Part shown: one piece after another, positions 16,829-24,425 of the stretch
How the letters are laid out: the number at the start of each line of letters is the position of its first letter
Numbering within the stretch: position 1 is the first letter of the stretch
Origin: CBDBCU01 sp965243185
GTDB lineage: Bacteria; Chloroflexota; Dehalococcoidia; Lucifugimonadales; UBA3495
Assembly: GCA_965243185.1 (NCBI GenBank)
Contig: OZ251531.1
Span: 868,001-932,000 of the forward strand
Direction of reading: 5' to 3'
DNA length: 64,000 nt
Notes under the pieces: model-generated
What the model was told of the DNA's origin: nothing
The model's database searches: none
What the model saw: the letters and a program-made list of their open reading frames with translations, nothing else
Made by a program: the position numbers and the translations under genes

Positions 16829-17371
16829 ATGGTTGTTGCCAGCCGCACGATACAGATTTTGGACCCGCGCCTGGAGGAAACCCCGGAGGAGTTGGGCGTC
16901 AGTTCCCGCATCGGCAGTCTGGAGGGCAAAACCATCGGGCTGCTGGAGAACCGCAAGTACCACGCCGACGCCTTTTTGCAGGAATTGCAGCGGGTTCTGG
17001 AACAGGATTACCGGGCGCAAAAGGTGGTGTACGCGTCCAAGTTCACTTTCAGTATGCCTTGCGCCGAGGAAACTATTGACGCGCTGGTGGAGGAGTGCGA
17101 CGCCGTAGTTCACGGCATTGCCGATTGAGGCTCCTGCACGGCGTGGGGTCTCCACGACACGGTAGTAACGGAATCCCGGGGCATCCCCTCGGTCAGCGTC
17201 ATCACCAGCGCCTTTACCCGGGCGGCGCAGGCCCGGGCCCGGTCTTTGGGAATGCCGGGAGTGCGGATTGTCGTTTTGCCCAGCCCGCTGGCTTCCCGCA
17301 GCGTAGCCGAAGTGCAGCAGATGGCCCACGAATACGCTGCGGAAATCGTCGGGCTTTTGACCCGGGATTAG
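16829..17371 (+). CDS. UGSC-family selenoprotein (in-frame UGA read as selenocysteine)
   Basis: Read through the TGA at 17126-17128, the frame runs 180 residues from ATG 16829 (GGGAGGT upstream) to TAG 17369-17371. Both halves belong together: the second continues as SCTAWGLHDTVVTESRGIPSV and LPSPLA, with family-like spacing. The residue at position 100 lies in AD-U-GSC, the UGSC motif that names the family, in which U is selenocysteine or cysteine. A stem CGTGG/CCACG with loop GGTCT starts 13 bases after the UGA (17142-17156), the position of a bacterial SECIS. The enzyme's reaction is unknown; a redox or nucleophilic Sec is expected. It heads an operon with an AIM24 protein and a conserved partner. 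Confidence 0.9.
17142..17156 (+). promoter_or_regulatory. Putative bacterial SECIS element (apical stem-loop)
   Basis: A 5-bp perfect stem CGTGG/CCACG encloses the pentaloop GGTCT. Counting the U of UGA as 1, the loop spans positions 22-26. From memory this is the same loop sequence and position as in Escherichia coli fdhF, where a G and a U of the loop contact SelB. Confidence 0.75.
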
Positions 17372-17380
17372 GAGAGAGCA

Positions 17381-18067
17381 ATGCAGACCAGTATCGAGTA
17401 CGCCCCCAGCTATGCGCTGCTGACGGTGGAATTGGCCGCGGGGGAAAGCATCAAGGCGGAGCCGGGGGCAATGGTAGCCCAGCAGGGCGTCGAGTTGAAA
17501 ACCGGCGGCGGGGGCGGCGGCGTTTTCGGCGGCCTGCGCCGGATGATGGGCGGCGAGTCCTTTGTCATCAATACCTTTACCGCCGGGAGCGGCGGCGGGC
17601 AGGTGAACTTGGCGCCGGCGACCCCGGGGGACATTGGTGAGTTTGCTCTGACCCCGGGCCGCAATCTTTTTATCCAATCCGGTTCCTTTCTGGCTTGTAC
17701 CGAGAATGTGCAAACCGACTCCCAATTTCAGGGTTTCCGCGGCTTTTTCAGCGGGGAAAGCCTGTTTTTCCTGCGGGCCTTTTCCGAAAGGGGCGAGGGG
17801 ACGGTTTATTACAACTCTTACGGGGCGGTGAAACCGCTGCCGGTGACGCCGGGGCAGGAGTTGGTCGTCGATACCGGCCACTTGGTCGCCTTTACCGATG
17901 ATGTGGATTATTCCATTGGCAAGGTGGGCGGTTTGCGCTCGATGCTGCTGGGCGGCGAGGGTCTGGTGATGAAGTTTAAGGGCAGCGGGCAGGTGTGGGT
18001 GCAGACCCGCAACCTGTCGTCACTGGCTGGGAAAATCATCCCCTTCCTGCCGTCCCGGGGGCAGTGA
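17381..18067 (+). CDS. AIM24/TIGR00266 family protein
   Basis: This 228-residue beta-rich protein matches the AIM24 family. It has the N-terminal YALLTVELAAGESIKAEPGAMV, a glycine-rich GGGGGGVFGGLRRMMGGESF loop, and repeated strand motifs (NLFIQSGSFLAC, VVDTGHLVAF). The family forms double-stranded beta-helix barrels of unknown function, related to a mitochondrial inner-membrane biogenesis factor. TTAGGAGAGAG precedes the ATG, which is 9 bases after the selenoprotein stop. Its TGA overlaps the ATG of the next gene (TGATG at 18065), so the three genes form one coupled operon. Confidence 0.88.
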   Translation: MQTSIEYAPSYALLTVELAAGESIKAEPGAMVAQQGVELKTGGGGGGVFGGLRRMMGGESFVINTFTAGSGGGQVNLAPATPGDIGEFALTPGRNLFIQSGSFLACTENVQTDSQFQGFRGFFSGESLFFLRAFSERGEGTVYYNSYGAVKPLPVTPGQELVVDTGHLVAFTDDVDYSIGKVGGLRSMLLGGEGLVMKFKGSGQVWVQTRNLSSLAGKIIPFLPSRGQ

Positions 18068-19146
18068 TGACCCGTCCGACCCATCCGCTGGACTTGCAAT
18101 CCCGCCGGGTTGAGGTGTCCGCCGACTTCGCCGCCATTCAGGATTACTATGAGGAGCGGGGTTGGACCGACGGGCTGCCGGTAGTGCCGGCTACTGAGGA
18201 ACTGGTGGCGGCAATGCTGCGCCCCTACGGTCAGTCCCCGGATACTTCCTTGGGCGTAGTGCAGCCGCGCAACGCCCAAGTTACCCTGGAAAAGGTCGCC
18301 ATTAACGCGGTGATGGCCGGGTGCAAGCCGGAGCATTTCCCGGTGGTTGTGGCGGCGGTCAAGGCCGCCCTGCAACCGGGGTTCAACATTGCCAGCGTAC
18401 AGGCTACTACCGGCGGGGCGGCGCCGGCGATCATCGTCAACGGGCCGATTGCTCAAGAGTTAGGTATCAACGGCGATTCCGGGTGTTTCGGGCCGGGACA
18501 CCGGGCTAATGCGTCGATCGGGCGGGCCTTGCGGCTCTTTGTCCGCAATGTGGCCGGCTTGGTGCCGGGGGAGATGGACAAGGCTACCCTAGCTTTGCCG
18601 GCCCGCTACAGTTTCTGCTTTGCCGAAAATGAGGTGCGCAGCCCCTGGGAGCCGCGCCATATCGAGTTGGGGCTGCCGGCGGCGGCCAGTATGGTTACGC
18701 TGACCGGCATTCGGGGAATGTATCCGATAATGGAAAGCACTTCGTCCACCGGCATTGCGGTGTTGCGGACGCTGGTGGGGGCCATCCGCACTTTGGGCTT
18801 TTCCAACTATTATCAGACCGGCACCGGGGCGCAGTTGACGCTGGTTTTATGCCCGGAACACGCGGCGGAAATCCACGCCTCCGGCTTGTCCAAAGCCGAT
18901 GTGCGGCAGTATATCTTTCAGAACGCCCGGATGCCCCTGTCCCGATTGAAGGATATTGCCCACTACGGCAATCGCAACTGGCCGGCGTGGATTGACGAGA
19001 GCGACCCGGAGACGCTGATTCCGGTGGTGCGGGATGCTGATGACCTGATGGTGGTAGTGGCTGGCGGCGACGGGCGACATTCGGCGTGGCTGGCCGGCTG
19101 GGGCGTAACCCGGGTGGTAACGCAGGAGATTGAACAGCTAAGCTGA
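18067..19146 (+). CDS. Conserved UGSC-associated protein (WTDGLPVVP family)
   Basis: The protein has 359 residues from the ATG that overlaps the AIM24 stop. Conserved stretches include an N-terminal YYEERGWTDGLPVVPATEE, KVAINAVMAGCKPEHFPVV, a GPIAQELGINGDSGCFGPGHRANASIGRA block with Cys, and an FCFAENEVRSPWEP block. I recall the same protein type next to UGSC-family genes elsewhere, so it is probably an obligatory partner. It has no signal peptide or membrane helix. Cys79 (in AGCKPEH) and Cys141 (in SGCFGPG) could interact with the selenocysteine protein, but this is an inference. No enzymatic function is known to me. Confidence 0.75.
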   Translation: MTRPTHPLDLQSRRVEVSADFAAIQDYYEERGWTDGLPVVPATEELVAAMLRPYGQSPDTSLGVVQPRNAQVTLEKVAINAVMAGCKPEHFPVVVAAVKAALQPGFNIASVQATTGGAAPAIIVNGPIAQELGINGDSGCFGPGHRANASIGRALRLFVRNVAGLVPGEMDKATLALPARYSFCFAENEVRSPWEPRHIELGLPAAASMVTLTGIRGMYPIMESTSSTGIAVLRTLVGAIRTLGFSNYYQTGTGAQLTLVLCPEHAAEIHASGLSKADVRQYIFQNARMPLSRLKDIAHYGNRNWPAWIDESDPETLIPVVRDADDLMVVVAGGDGRHSAWLAGWGVTRVVTQEIEQLS

Positions 19147-19185
19147 CCCGGATTTTCCCGATAGCAGGGCAAGCAGCGCGCCCCG

Positions 19186-19212
19186 GGGTACTGTTGCATT
19201 TGCTGGGTAGTG
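19186..19212 (+). repeat. 27-bp inverted repeat flanking tRNA-Ile, left arm
   Basis: The arm reads GGGTACTGTTGCATTTGC and onward to TAGTG. It is the exact reverse complement of 19294-19320. A 6-bp direct repeat GCCCCG abuts both outer ends (19180-19185 and 19321-19326). Confidence 0.97.
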
Positions 19213-19218
19213 GAACAA

Positions 19219-19292
19219 GCCGGCGTAGCACAATGGCAGTGCAGTAGCCTTATAAGCTGCCGAATCGGGTTCGATTCCCGACGCCGGTACCA
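19219..19292 (+). tRNA. tRNA-Ile with anticodon UAU, CCA encoded
   Basis: Acceptor GCCGGCG pairs with CGCCGGT (G-U at the end), D arm GCAC/GTGC, anticodon arm GTAGC/GCTGC with loop CTTATAA, T arm TCGGG/CCCGA, A73 and encoded CCA. The anticodon TAT reads AUA (isoleucine), normally decoded in bacteria by lysidine-modified CAU tRNA. A37 and A38 suit an isoleucine tRNA. The gene sits between perfect 27-bp inverted repeats. Confidence 0.92.
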
Positions 19293-19293
19293 T

Positions 19294-19320
19294 CACTACC
19301 CAGCAAATGCAACAGTACCC
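19294..19320 (+). repeat. 27-bp inverted repeat flanking tRNA-Ile, right arm
   Basis: Exact reverse complement of 19186-19212, starting one base after the tRNA CCA end. Confidence 0.97.
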
Positions 19321-19356
19321 GCCCCGGCGGTTTCGACCGCCGGGGCGTTTCTTTTT
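19321..19356 (+). terminator. Strong rho-independent terminator after tRNA-Ile
   Basis: An 11-bp perfect stem GCCCCGGCGGT/ACCGCCGGGGC with TTCG tetraloop is followed by GTTTCTTTTT. Confidence 0.92.
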
Positions 19357-19617
19357 GCCGGCTGGATTTGCCGCCGGCGGTGTTATCAGGGGTTGGCATA
19401 GCGTTATTATTAAATGGAATAAAGACTTAGCGGCACTGGTCGGAGGGGTTTTGAGGGTAATATCAGTATAATGGCAAGAATAGTAATATAGATTATACGA
19501 TATTTGCATAGTATCCATAGCATAAAGGGCTGATAAGATGGGCAGTTGGAGTTATGCGCTGGGGCAATGGTAGGTTAGGGTTATAATAATGATTATTCTT
19601 AATTTTTAGGAAAAGGG
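19357..19617. other. AT-rich intergenic region
   Basis: About 260 bases, far more AT-rich than the surroundings, with runs such as ATAATAATGATTATTCTTAATTTTT. No frame of useful length occurs in it. It ends in the promoter of the next gene and may hold regulatory sites or be foreign DNA. Confidence 0.5.
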
Positions 19618-19646
19618 TTGACAGAGGTTAGGAATGGTGATAATAT
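19618..19646 (+). promoter_or_regulatory. Consensus sigma70 promoter
   Basis: TTGACA (19618-19623), 17-base spacer, TAATAT (19641-19646). It lies 27 bases before the next ATG, which has TAGGAG as ribosome site. Confidence 0.8.
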
Positions 19647-19673
19647 ATATCATATTGTAATAGGAGAAGCGTT

Positions 19674-19922
19674 ATGACCCAGCAGATTTCGAGCACCCCG
19701 ACCGCGGAAGCGGAAAGTCCGGCCCAATGTCGGCATCACTGGATAATCCAAGCGGCCACCGGCCCGTTCAGCCCCGGGATTTGCCAAAACTGCGGCGCGC
19801 AGCGGGAGTTCCGCAACTATGTGGAAGCGCCCTATTGGAACGAGGAAAAGGCGCGGCACCGGGAGCAGGTGCAGTTGGCACAAGCCGAAGCTCAAGCCGA
19901 GGATGACGATGATGAGTTTTAG
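19674..19922 (+). CDS. Small zinc-ribbon-like conserved protein
   Basis: The 82-residue protein has an unstructured N-terminus, a core QCRHHWIIQAATGPFSPGICQNCGAQREFRNY and a very acidic C-terminal tail (DDDDEF). The spacing Cys-His-His...Cys-x2-Cys suggests one zinc site. I recall such proteins as widespread conserved hypotheticals in Chloroflexota. The strongest promoter seen in the window drives it, and TAGGAG lies 6 bases before ATG, so it is likely highly expressed. No function is assigned. Confidence 0.7.
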   Translation: MTQQISSTPTAEAESPAQCRHHWIIQAATGPFSPGICQNCGAQREFRNYVEAPYWNEEKARHREQVQLAQAEAQAEDDDDEF

Positions 19923-20241
19923 GAGGGCGGCCGGTCCGGAAGCGGGCTGGCCGCCGGGCCGGGGTTACCTAACCGCCCCGGCTAATCCGCAGCCGGCGGC
20001 CCGGCAGCGGCCGCCGGGCCGCCGGACAGTATTCCCGGCGGCCGGGCGGCGCCGCCCCGCCCTATTCAGCCTATACCGGGCCGCCACTTGCCGGCTAGGG
20101 GTTAGTAGTTCCGGGATAGGGCGGCCGGCGCGGAAATTGCCCGGCAATTCAGGTCATCCTGCCTTGCTAACCCGGCGGGTTTGTATTAGTGTTTAACCCT
20201 AATCAGCAAATCCGCCGCGCCGCCAGGAGGCCAGCCCACCC
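19923..20241. other. GC-rich intergenic stretch upstream of dnaE
   Basis: About 320 bases, very rich in CCGG and GGCCGCC palindromic bits that can form several hairpins. No supported gene was seen. It contains the dnaE leader with AGGAGG near 20225. Confidence 0.5.
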
Positions 20242-23200
20242 TTGTTCACCCACCTGCACACCCACACCGAATACAGTATGCTGGACGGCATCAGCCGCAT
20301 CCCCGAGCTCGTCCGTGAGGTTCGGGATTTGGGGATGGATTCCCTGGCCATTACCGACCACGGCAACTTGTACGGGGTGGTGGACTTTTATTCGGAATGC
20401 AAGGAAGTGGGCATCAAGCCCATTATCGGCTGCGAGGTTTATGTGGCGCACAACAGCCGCCACGACCGCAGCGGCGCGGAACGGAGCCCCTATCATCTGG
20501 TACTGCTGGCCCGGGACAATACCGGGTACCGCAATTTGATGCAGTTGGTGACCAAGGCGAATCTGGAAGGGTTTCACTACCGGCCGCGCATTGACAACGA
20601 ACTGCTGGAACAGTATAGCCAAGGCTTGGTCTGCCTTTCCGGGTGCGCCTCGGCGGAAGTGCCGCGGCTGATTGCCGCGGGCAGTATGGAGGATGCCCGG
20701 CGGCGGATCGGCTGGTATCGGGAACTGTTCGGGGAAAATTATTTCCTGGAGTTGCAGCGGCACGAACACGTGGAGCAACTGCCGGCCATCAACGCCGGAC
20801 TGACCGCGTTCAGCAAGGAATTTGGCCTGCCGCTGGTGGCAACTAACGACGCCCACTACGTCCATCAGCACGAATCGCCCTTGCAGGACATCTACATCTG
20901 CATCCAGACCAACACCACGGTGCAGGATGAAAAGCGGCTGCGGATGGAGGACGATTCCTATTATATCAAAAGCCCGGAGGAAATGGCCGCCCTTTTTGCC
21001 GAATATCCGGCGGCGTTGGAAAATACGCAGCGGATTGCGGAAATGTGCAATGTGGAGTTGGGCTTTGGCTTGACCCATTTGCCCAAGTATCCCACGCCGG
21101 ACAATATGGACGCCGACGAGTATCTGGCGCAAATCTGCCGGGAGGGATTCCGCCGCCGCTACCCCAAGCCGACGGCGGAGACGGAGGAGCGGCTGAAGTA
21201 TGAACTGGAAGTCATCCGCTATACCCAGTTCGCCAACTATTTCCTGGTGGTGTGGGACATAATGGATTTTGTGCGGCGGCGGGGGATAATGTCGGCGGTG
21301 CGGGGGAGCGCGGCGGCCAGCGTAGCCCTGTACTGTCTGGGCATCACCGATGTGGATCCGTTGGAGTATCGGCTGGTCTTTGAGCGGTTCCTGAATATGG
21401 AGCGCAAGGAGATGCCGGACATTGATATGGACTTTCAGGATGACCGGCGGGACGAGGTGCTGCACTATGTCATTGAACGGTACGGCAGCGACCGGGTAGC
21501 GCAGATTATCACCTTTGGCACGATGGGGGCCAAGGCGGCCCTGCGGGATGTGGGGCGGAGTCTGGGGATGAGTTACGGGGATGTGGACCGCATTGCCCGG
21601 ATGGTGCCGTTCAAGTCGCGGACTTTGGCGGATGCCCTGCGGGTGAACCCGGAGCTGCAAGCCACTTATCAGGGGGACGAAAAAATCCATAAGCTGGTGG
21701 ATGACGCCCAAGGGTTAGAGGGCATTGTCCATCATGTCAGCACGCACGCGGCGGGGGTGCTGATTGCCGACGAGCCGCTGACGGAGACGGTGCCGTTGCA
21801 GCGGCCGAGCCGGGGGGATGAAAACAGCCCGGTAATGATGACCCAGTATTCGATGGACCCGGTGGCCAAGCTGGGGCTGTTGAAAATGGACTTTCTGGGG
21901 CTGACTAACCTGACCATTCTGGACCGGGCGGTGCAGCTGGTGGACGAGTCCCAAGGGGTCAAGATTGACCTGGGGCGGCTGCCGCTGGATGACAAGCCGA
22001 CTTTTGACCTGCTGTCCTCGGGCAAGACTACGGACTTGTTTCAGTTGGAAAGCGCGGGGATGCAGCGGTACATCAAGGAACTGAAACCGTCGAGCCTGAA
22101 CGATATTGCGGCGATGATTGCCCTGTACCGGCCGGGGCCGATGGAGCATATTGACACCTTTATTGAAGCGAAGCACGGGCGGGCGCCGATTACCTATCCC
22201 CATCCGAGCTTGCAGGAACTGCTGGATGAAACCTACGGGGTCATCGTCTATCAGGACCAGGTGCTGCTGATTTTGCAGAACTTTGCCGGCTATACTTTGG
22301 GGGAGGCGGATACGGTGCGCAAGGCGATGGGCAAGAAAATCGCCGCGTTGATGGCGGAGGAACGGGAGCGGTTTATCGCCGGGGCCTTGGGCAAGGGCTT
22401 CGAGCAGGCATTGGCGGTACAGGTTTTTGACCTGATTGAACCCTTTGCCGGCTATGCCTTTAACAAGGCGCACAGCGTCAGCTATGCCCTGATTTCCTAC
22501 TGGACGGCGTATTTCAAGGCGCATTACCCGGTGGAGTATATGGCGTCGGTGCTGAACGCCCGGCTGGACAACCCGGAGCGGATGGTCAGTTCGATTAACG
22601 AATGTTCCAAGCTGGGGATTCCGGTGCTGCCGCCGGATGTGAACTTGTCCGGGGAGTTTTTCGCCATTGACAAGGAAAGCGGCGAGCGGCCGGGGCTGCG
22701 GTTCGGGCTGTCCGCCATCAAGACGGTGGGCGAGGGGGCGGTACGGCCGCTGGTGCAGGAGCGGCGGGAAAACGGCCCTTATACTTCCATTGAGGATTTC
22801 TGCCGGCGGGCGGATGTGGGCAGTCTGAACCGGCGGACTTTGGAGAATCTGGTAAAGGCGGGGGCCTTTGACGCTTTAGGGCCGCGGGGGGCGTTGTGCG
22901 CCGTATTGGATCAGATTATGGCCACGGCGCAGTTGGAAACCCGCACCCGGAACACCGGGCAAGTCAGCCTGTTCGGGGCGATGGCGCAGGAGGAAGCGCC
23001 GCAGATGACCAGCATCAGCCTGACCGCGTCGGACGCTAATGCGGCGGAAAAGGCGGCGTGGGAGAAGGAACTGCTGGGGGTGTCCCTGTCCTACAATCCG
23101 CTGATGGCCTTGGCGGCGGTGGATCCGGAGGATGGGATCAATTCCATTGACCAGTTGGAGGAGGATATGCAGGGGCAGACGCTGCACTGCATTGGGTTGG

Positions 23201-24189
23201 TGTCGGGGCTGGCGGAACGGTATACCCGGGAGCAAAAGAAGTTTCTGGTAGTGAACTTTGAGCTGATGGGGGGGCCGATTGAGCTGCTCATCTGGCCGGA
23301 TGTGCTGGAGCGGACGGGGGAGTTGTGGGCGGAGGGGAAGTTGATGCGGGTGAACGGGAAGCTGCGGATGCGGGGGGACGGCTATTCGCTGGCTGGGGAG
23401 ATGGCGGAGGAATATACGCCGCCGGCCCAGGCGGTGGCGGCGGCGATGGCGCAGGGCGTCCCGGCGGCGGTTATGGGGGCGGCTACGCCGGCCGTTCCGG
23501 CGGCCAAGCCGGCAGTGGTCAAGGATAAAGGGGACGGCGCGGGGGATTATGCGGCCGGGGCGGTTACGGCGGCAACTACGGACCGGGCGGCGGTAACGGA
23601 CCAGCCGGCTAGGGCTAAGGCGGCGGAAGCGGCGGCGGCTCCGGCTCCAGATGCGGCGCCGGCCAAGGCTGCGGAAGGGGCGGCTACGGCGGCAACGCCG
23701 GATATGCCGGCAACTCCGGCCACGCCGGTCAAGGGGGAAACGCCGGGACAAGCCCGGCGGGGGAATGGCCACGGGCGCAATGGCGGCGGCAACGGGAATG
23801 GGCATAGCAACCGGCCGAGCAATGGCGGCAACGGCAACAGCCATAGCAAAGGGCCGAGCAACGGCGGCAACGGGAATGGCAACGGCTATCGGGAGAATGG
23901 CGACAGCGGCCGCACCGTCTATCTGAACATTGCGGAGTCGGCGGATGCGCTGGAGGATGCGCATCGGCTACGGGAGGTAATTCGGCTGCTGCTGGAGTAT
24001 CCGGGGAAAGACCGGGTGAATTTGGAAATTCATACCGGCGGGCGGCGGGTGGTGCTGGAGCTGCCGGTGGTCAGCACGGGGTATTGCGAGGAGTTGAAGC
24101 GGCGGCTGGAGACGGAGGAGCTGCTGGGGAACAGCGCGGTGCTGCTGTGGGATGGGGACGGGCCGGGGGTGGATGAGGTGCCTTTTTAG
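20242..24189 (+). CDS. dnaE: DNA polymerase III alpha subunit
   Basis: This is the replicative polymerase, 1315 residues from a TTG start (AGGAGG upstream). The PHP domain begins HLHTHTEYSMLDG. The catalytic aspartates are in PDIDMDF near residue 395. The palm and fingers continue to about 800, then the HhH region and an OB-fold (about 965-1050). An Ala/Pro-rich spacer and a Gly/Asn-rich repeat tract (about 1165-1220, NGGNGN units) link to a C-terminal domain (about 1230-1315) with LNIAESADALEDAHRL. Family members usually have about 1150-1200 residues without that low-complexity tract. Codon third positions are G-rich. Confidence 0.97.
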   Translation: MFTHLHTHTEYSMLDGISRIPELVREVRDLGMDSLAITDHGNLYGVVDFYSECKEVGIKPIIGCEVYVAHNSRHDRSGAERSPYHLVLLARDNTGYRNLMQLVTKANLEGFHYRPRIDNELLEQYSQGLVCLSGCASAEVPRLIAAGSMEDARRRIGWYRELFGENYFLELQRHEHVEQLPAINAGLTAFSKEFGLPLVATNDAHYVHQHESPLQDIYICIQTNTTVQDEKRLRMEDDSYYIKSPEEMAALFAEYPAALENTQRIAEMCNVELGFGLTHLPKYPTPDNMDADEYLAQICREGFRRRYPKPTAETEERLKYELEVIRYTQFANYFLVVWDIMDFVRRRGIMSAVRGSAAASVALYCLGITDVDPLEYRLVFERFLNMERKEMPDIDMDFQDDRRDEVLHYVIERYGSDRVAQIITFGTMGAKAALRDVGRSLGMSYGDVDRIARMVPFKSRTLADALRVNPELQATYQGDEKIHKLVDDAQGLEGIVHHVSTHAAGVLIADEPLTETVPLQRPSRGDENSPVMMTQYSMDPVAKLGLLKMDFLGLTNLTILDRAVQLVDESQGVKIDLGRLPLDDKPTFDLLSSGKTTDLFQLESAGMQRYIKELKPSSLNDIAAMIALYRPGPMEHIDTFIEAKHGRAPITYPHPSLQELLDETYGVIVYQDQVLLILQNFAGYTLGEADTVRKAMGKKIAALMAEERERFIAGALGKGFEQALAVQVFDLIEPFAGYAFNKAHSVSYALISYWTAYFKAHYPVEYMASVLNARLDNPERMVSSINECSKLGIPVLPPDVNLSGEFFAIDKESGERPGLRFGLSAIKTVGEGAVRPLVQERRENGPYTSIEDFCRRADVGSLNRRTLENLVKAGAFDALGPRGALCAVLDQIMATAQLETRTRNTGQVSLFGAMAQEEAPQMTSISLTASDANAAEKAAWEKELLGVSLSYNPLMALAAVDPEDGINSIDQLEEDMQGQTLHCIGLVSGLAERYTREQKKFLVVNFELMGGPIELLIWPDVLERTGELWAEGKLMRVNGKLRMRGDGYSLAGEMAEEYTPPAQAVAAAMAQGVPAAVMGAATPAVPAAKPAVVKDKGDGAGDYAAGAVTAATTDRAAVTDQPARAKAAEAAAAPAPDAAPAKAAEGAATAATPDMPATPATPVKGETPGQARRGNGHGRNGGGNGNGHSNRPSNGGNGNSHSKGPSNGGNGNGNGYRENGDSGRTVYLNIAESADALEDAHRLREVIRLLLEYPGKDRVNLEIHTGGRRVVLELPVVSTGYCEELKRRLETEELLGNSAVLLWDGDGPGVDEVPF

Positions 24190-24202
24190 GTCGATTATCT
24201 AG

Positions 24203-24289
24203 GTCATTCCGAGCGGTAGCGAGGAATCTAAAAATCTTGAGATGAATCTATGGCGGGCATTTTAGATTCCTCCCTTTGGTCGGAATGAC
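24203..24289. repeat. GTCATTCCGA/TCGGAATGAC inverted-repeat element (87 bp)
   Basis: The ends read GTCATTCCGA...GAGGAATCTAAAA and TTTTAGATTCCTC...TCGGAATGAC, making a long imperfect inverted repeat. Relatives are at 25541-25776 (interrupted) and 56515-56604. It lies immediately after dnaE. Confidence 0.75.
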
Positions 24290-24369
24290 ATGGGGGACTG
24301 CGGTCGGAATGACATAGCTACAGCGTCGGTTATCCGGGGCGTCAATAATTAGTGGGGGTAGGGATTTAG

Positions 24370-24405
24370 ACCGGGGCGGGTCACCTCGACCCGCCCCGGT
24401 TTTTT
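24370..24405. terminator. Rho-independent terminator
   Basis: A 13-bp perfect stem (ACCGGGGCGGGTC/GACCCGCCCCGGT) with TTTTTT following on the plus strand. It serves dnaE and, from the other side, the secreted protein gene 24426-25292. Confidence 0.85.
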
Positions 24406-24425
24406 GTATGGTGGGATGGCTAGGG

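Noticed and set aside
16730..17128. A complete 133-residue protein ending at TGA 17128
   Set aside because: The family continues in the same frame after TGA, with the UGSC motif and a SECIS-like hairpin; the shorter reading would lose the active-site motif.
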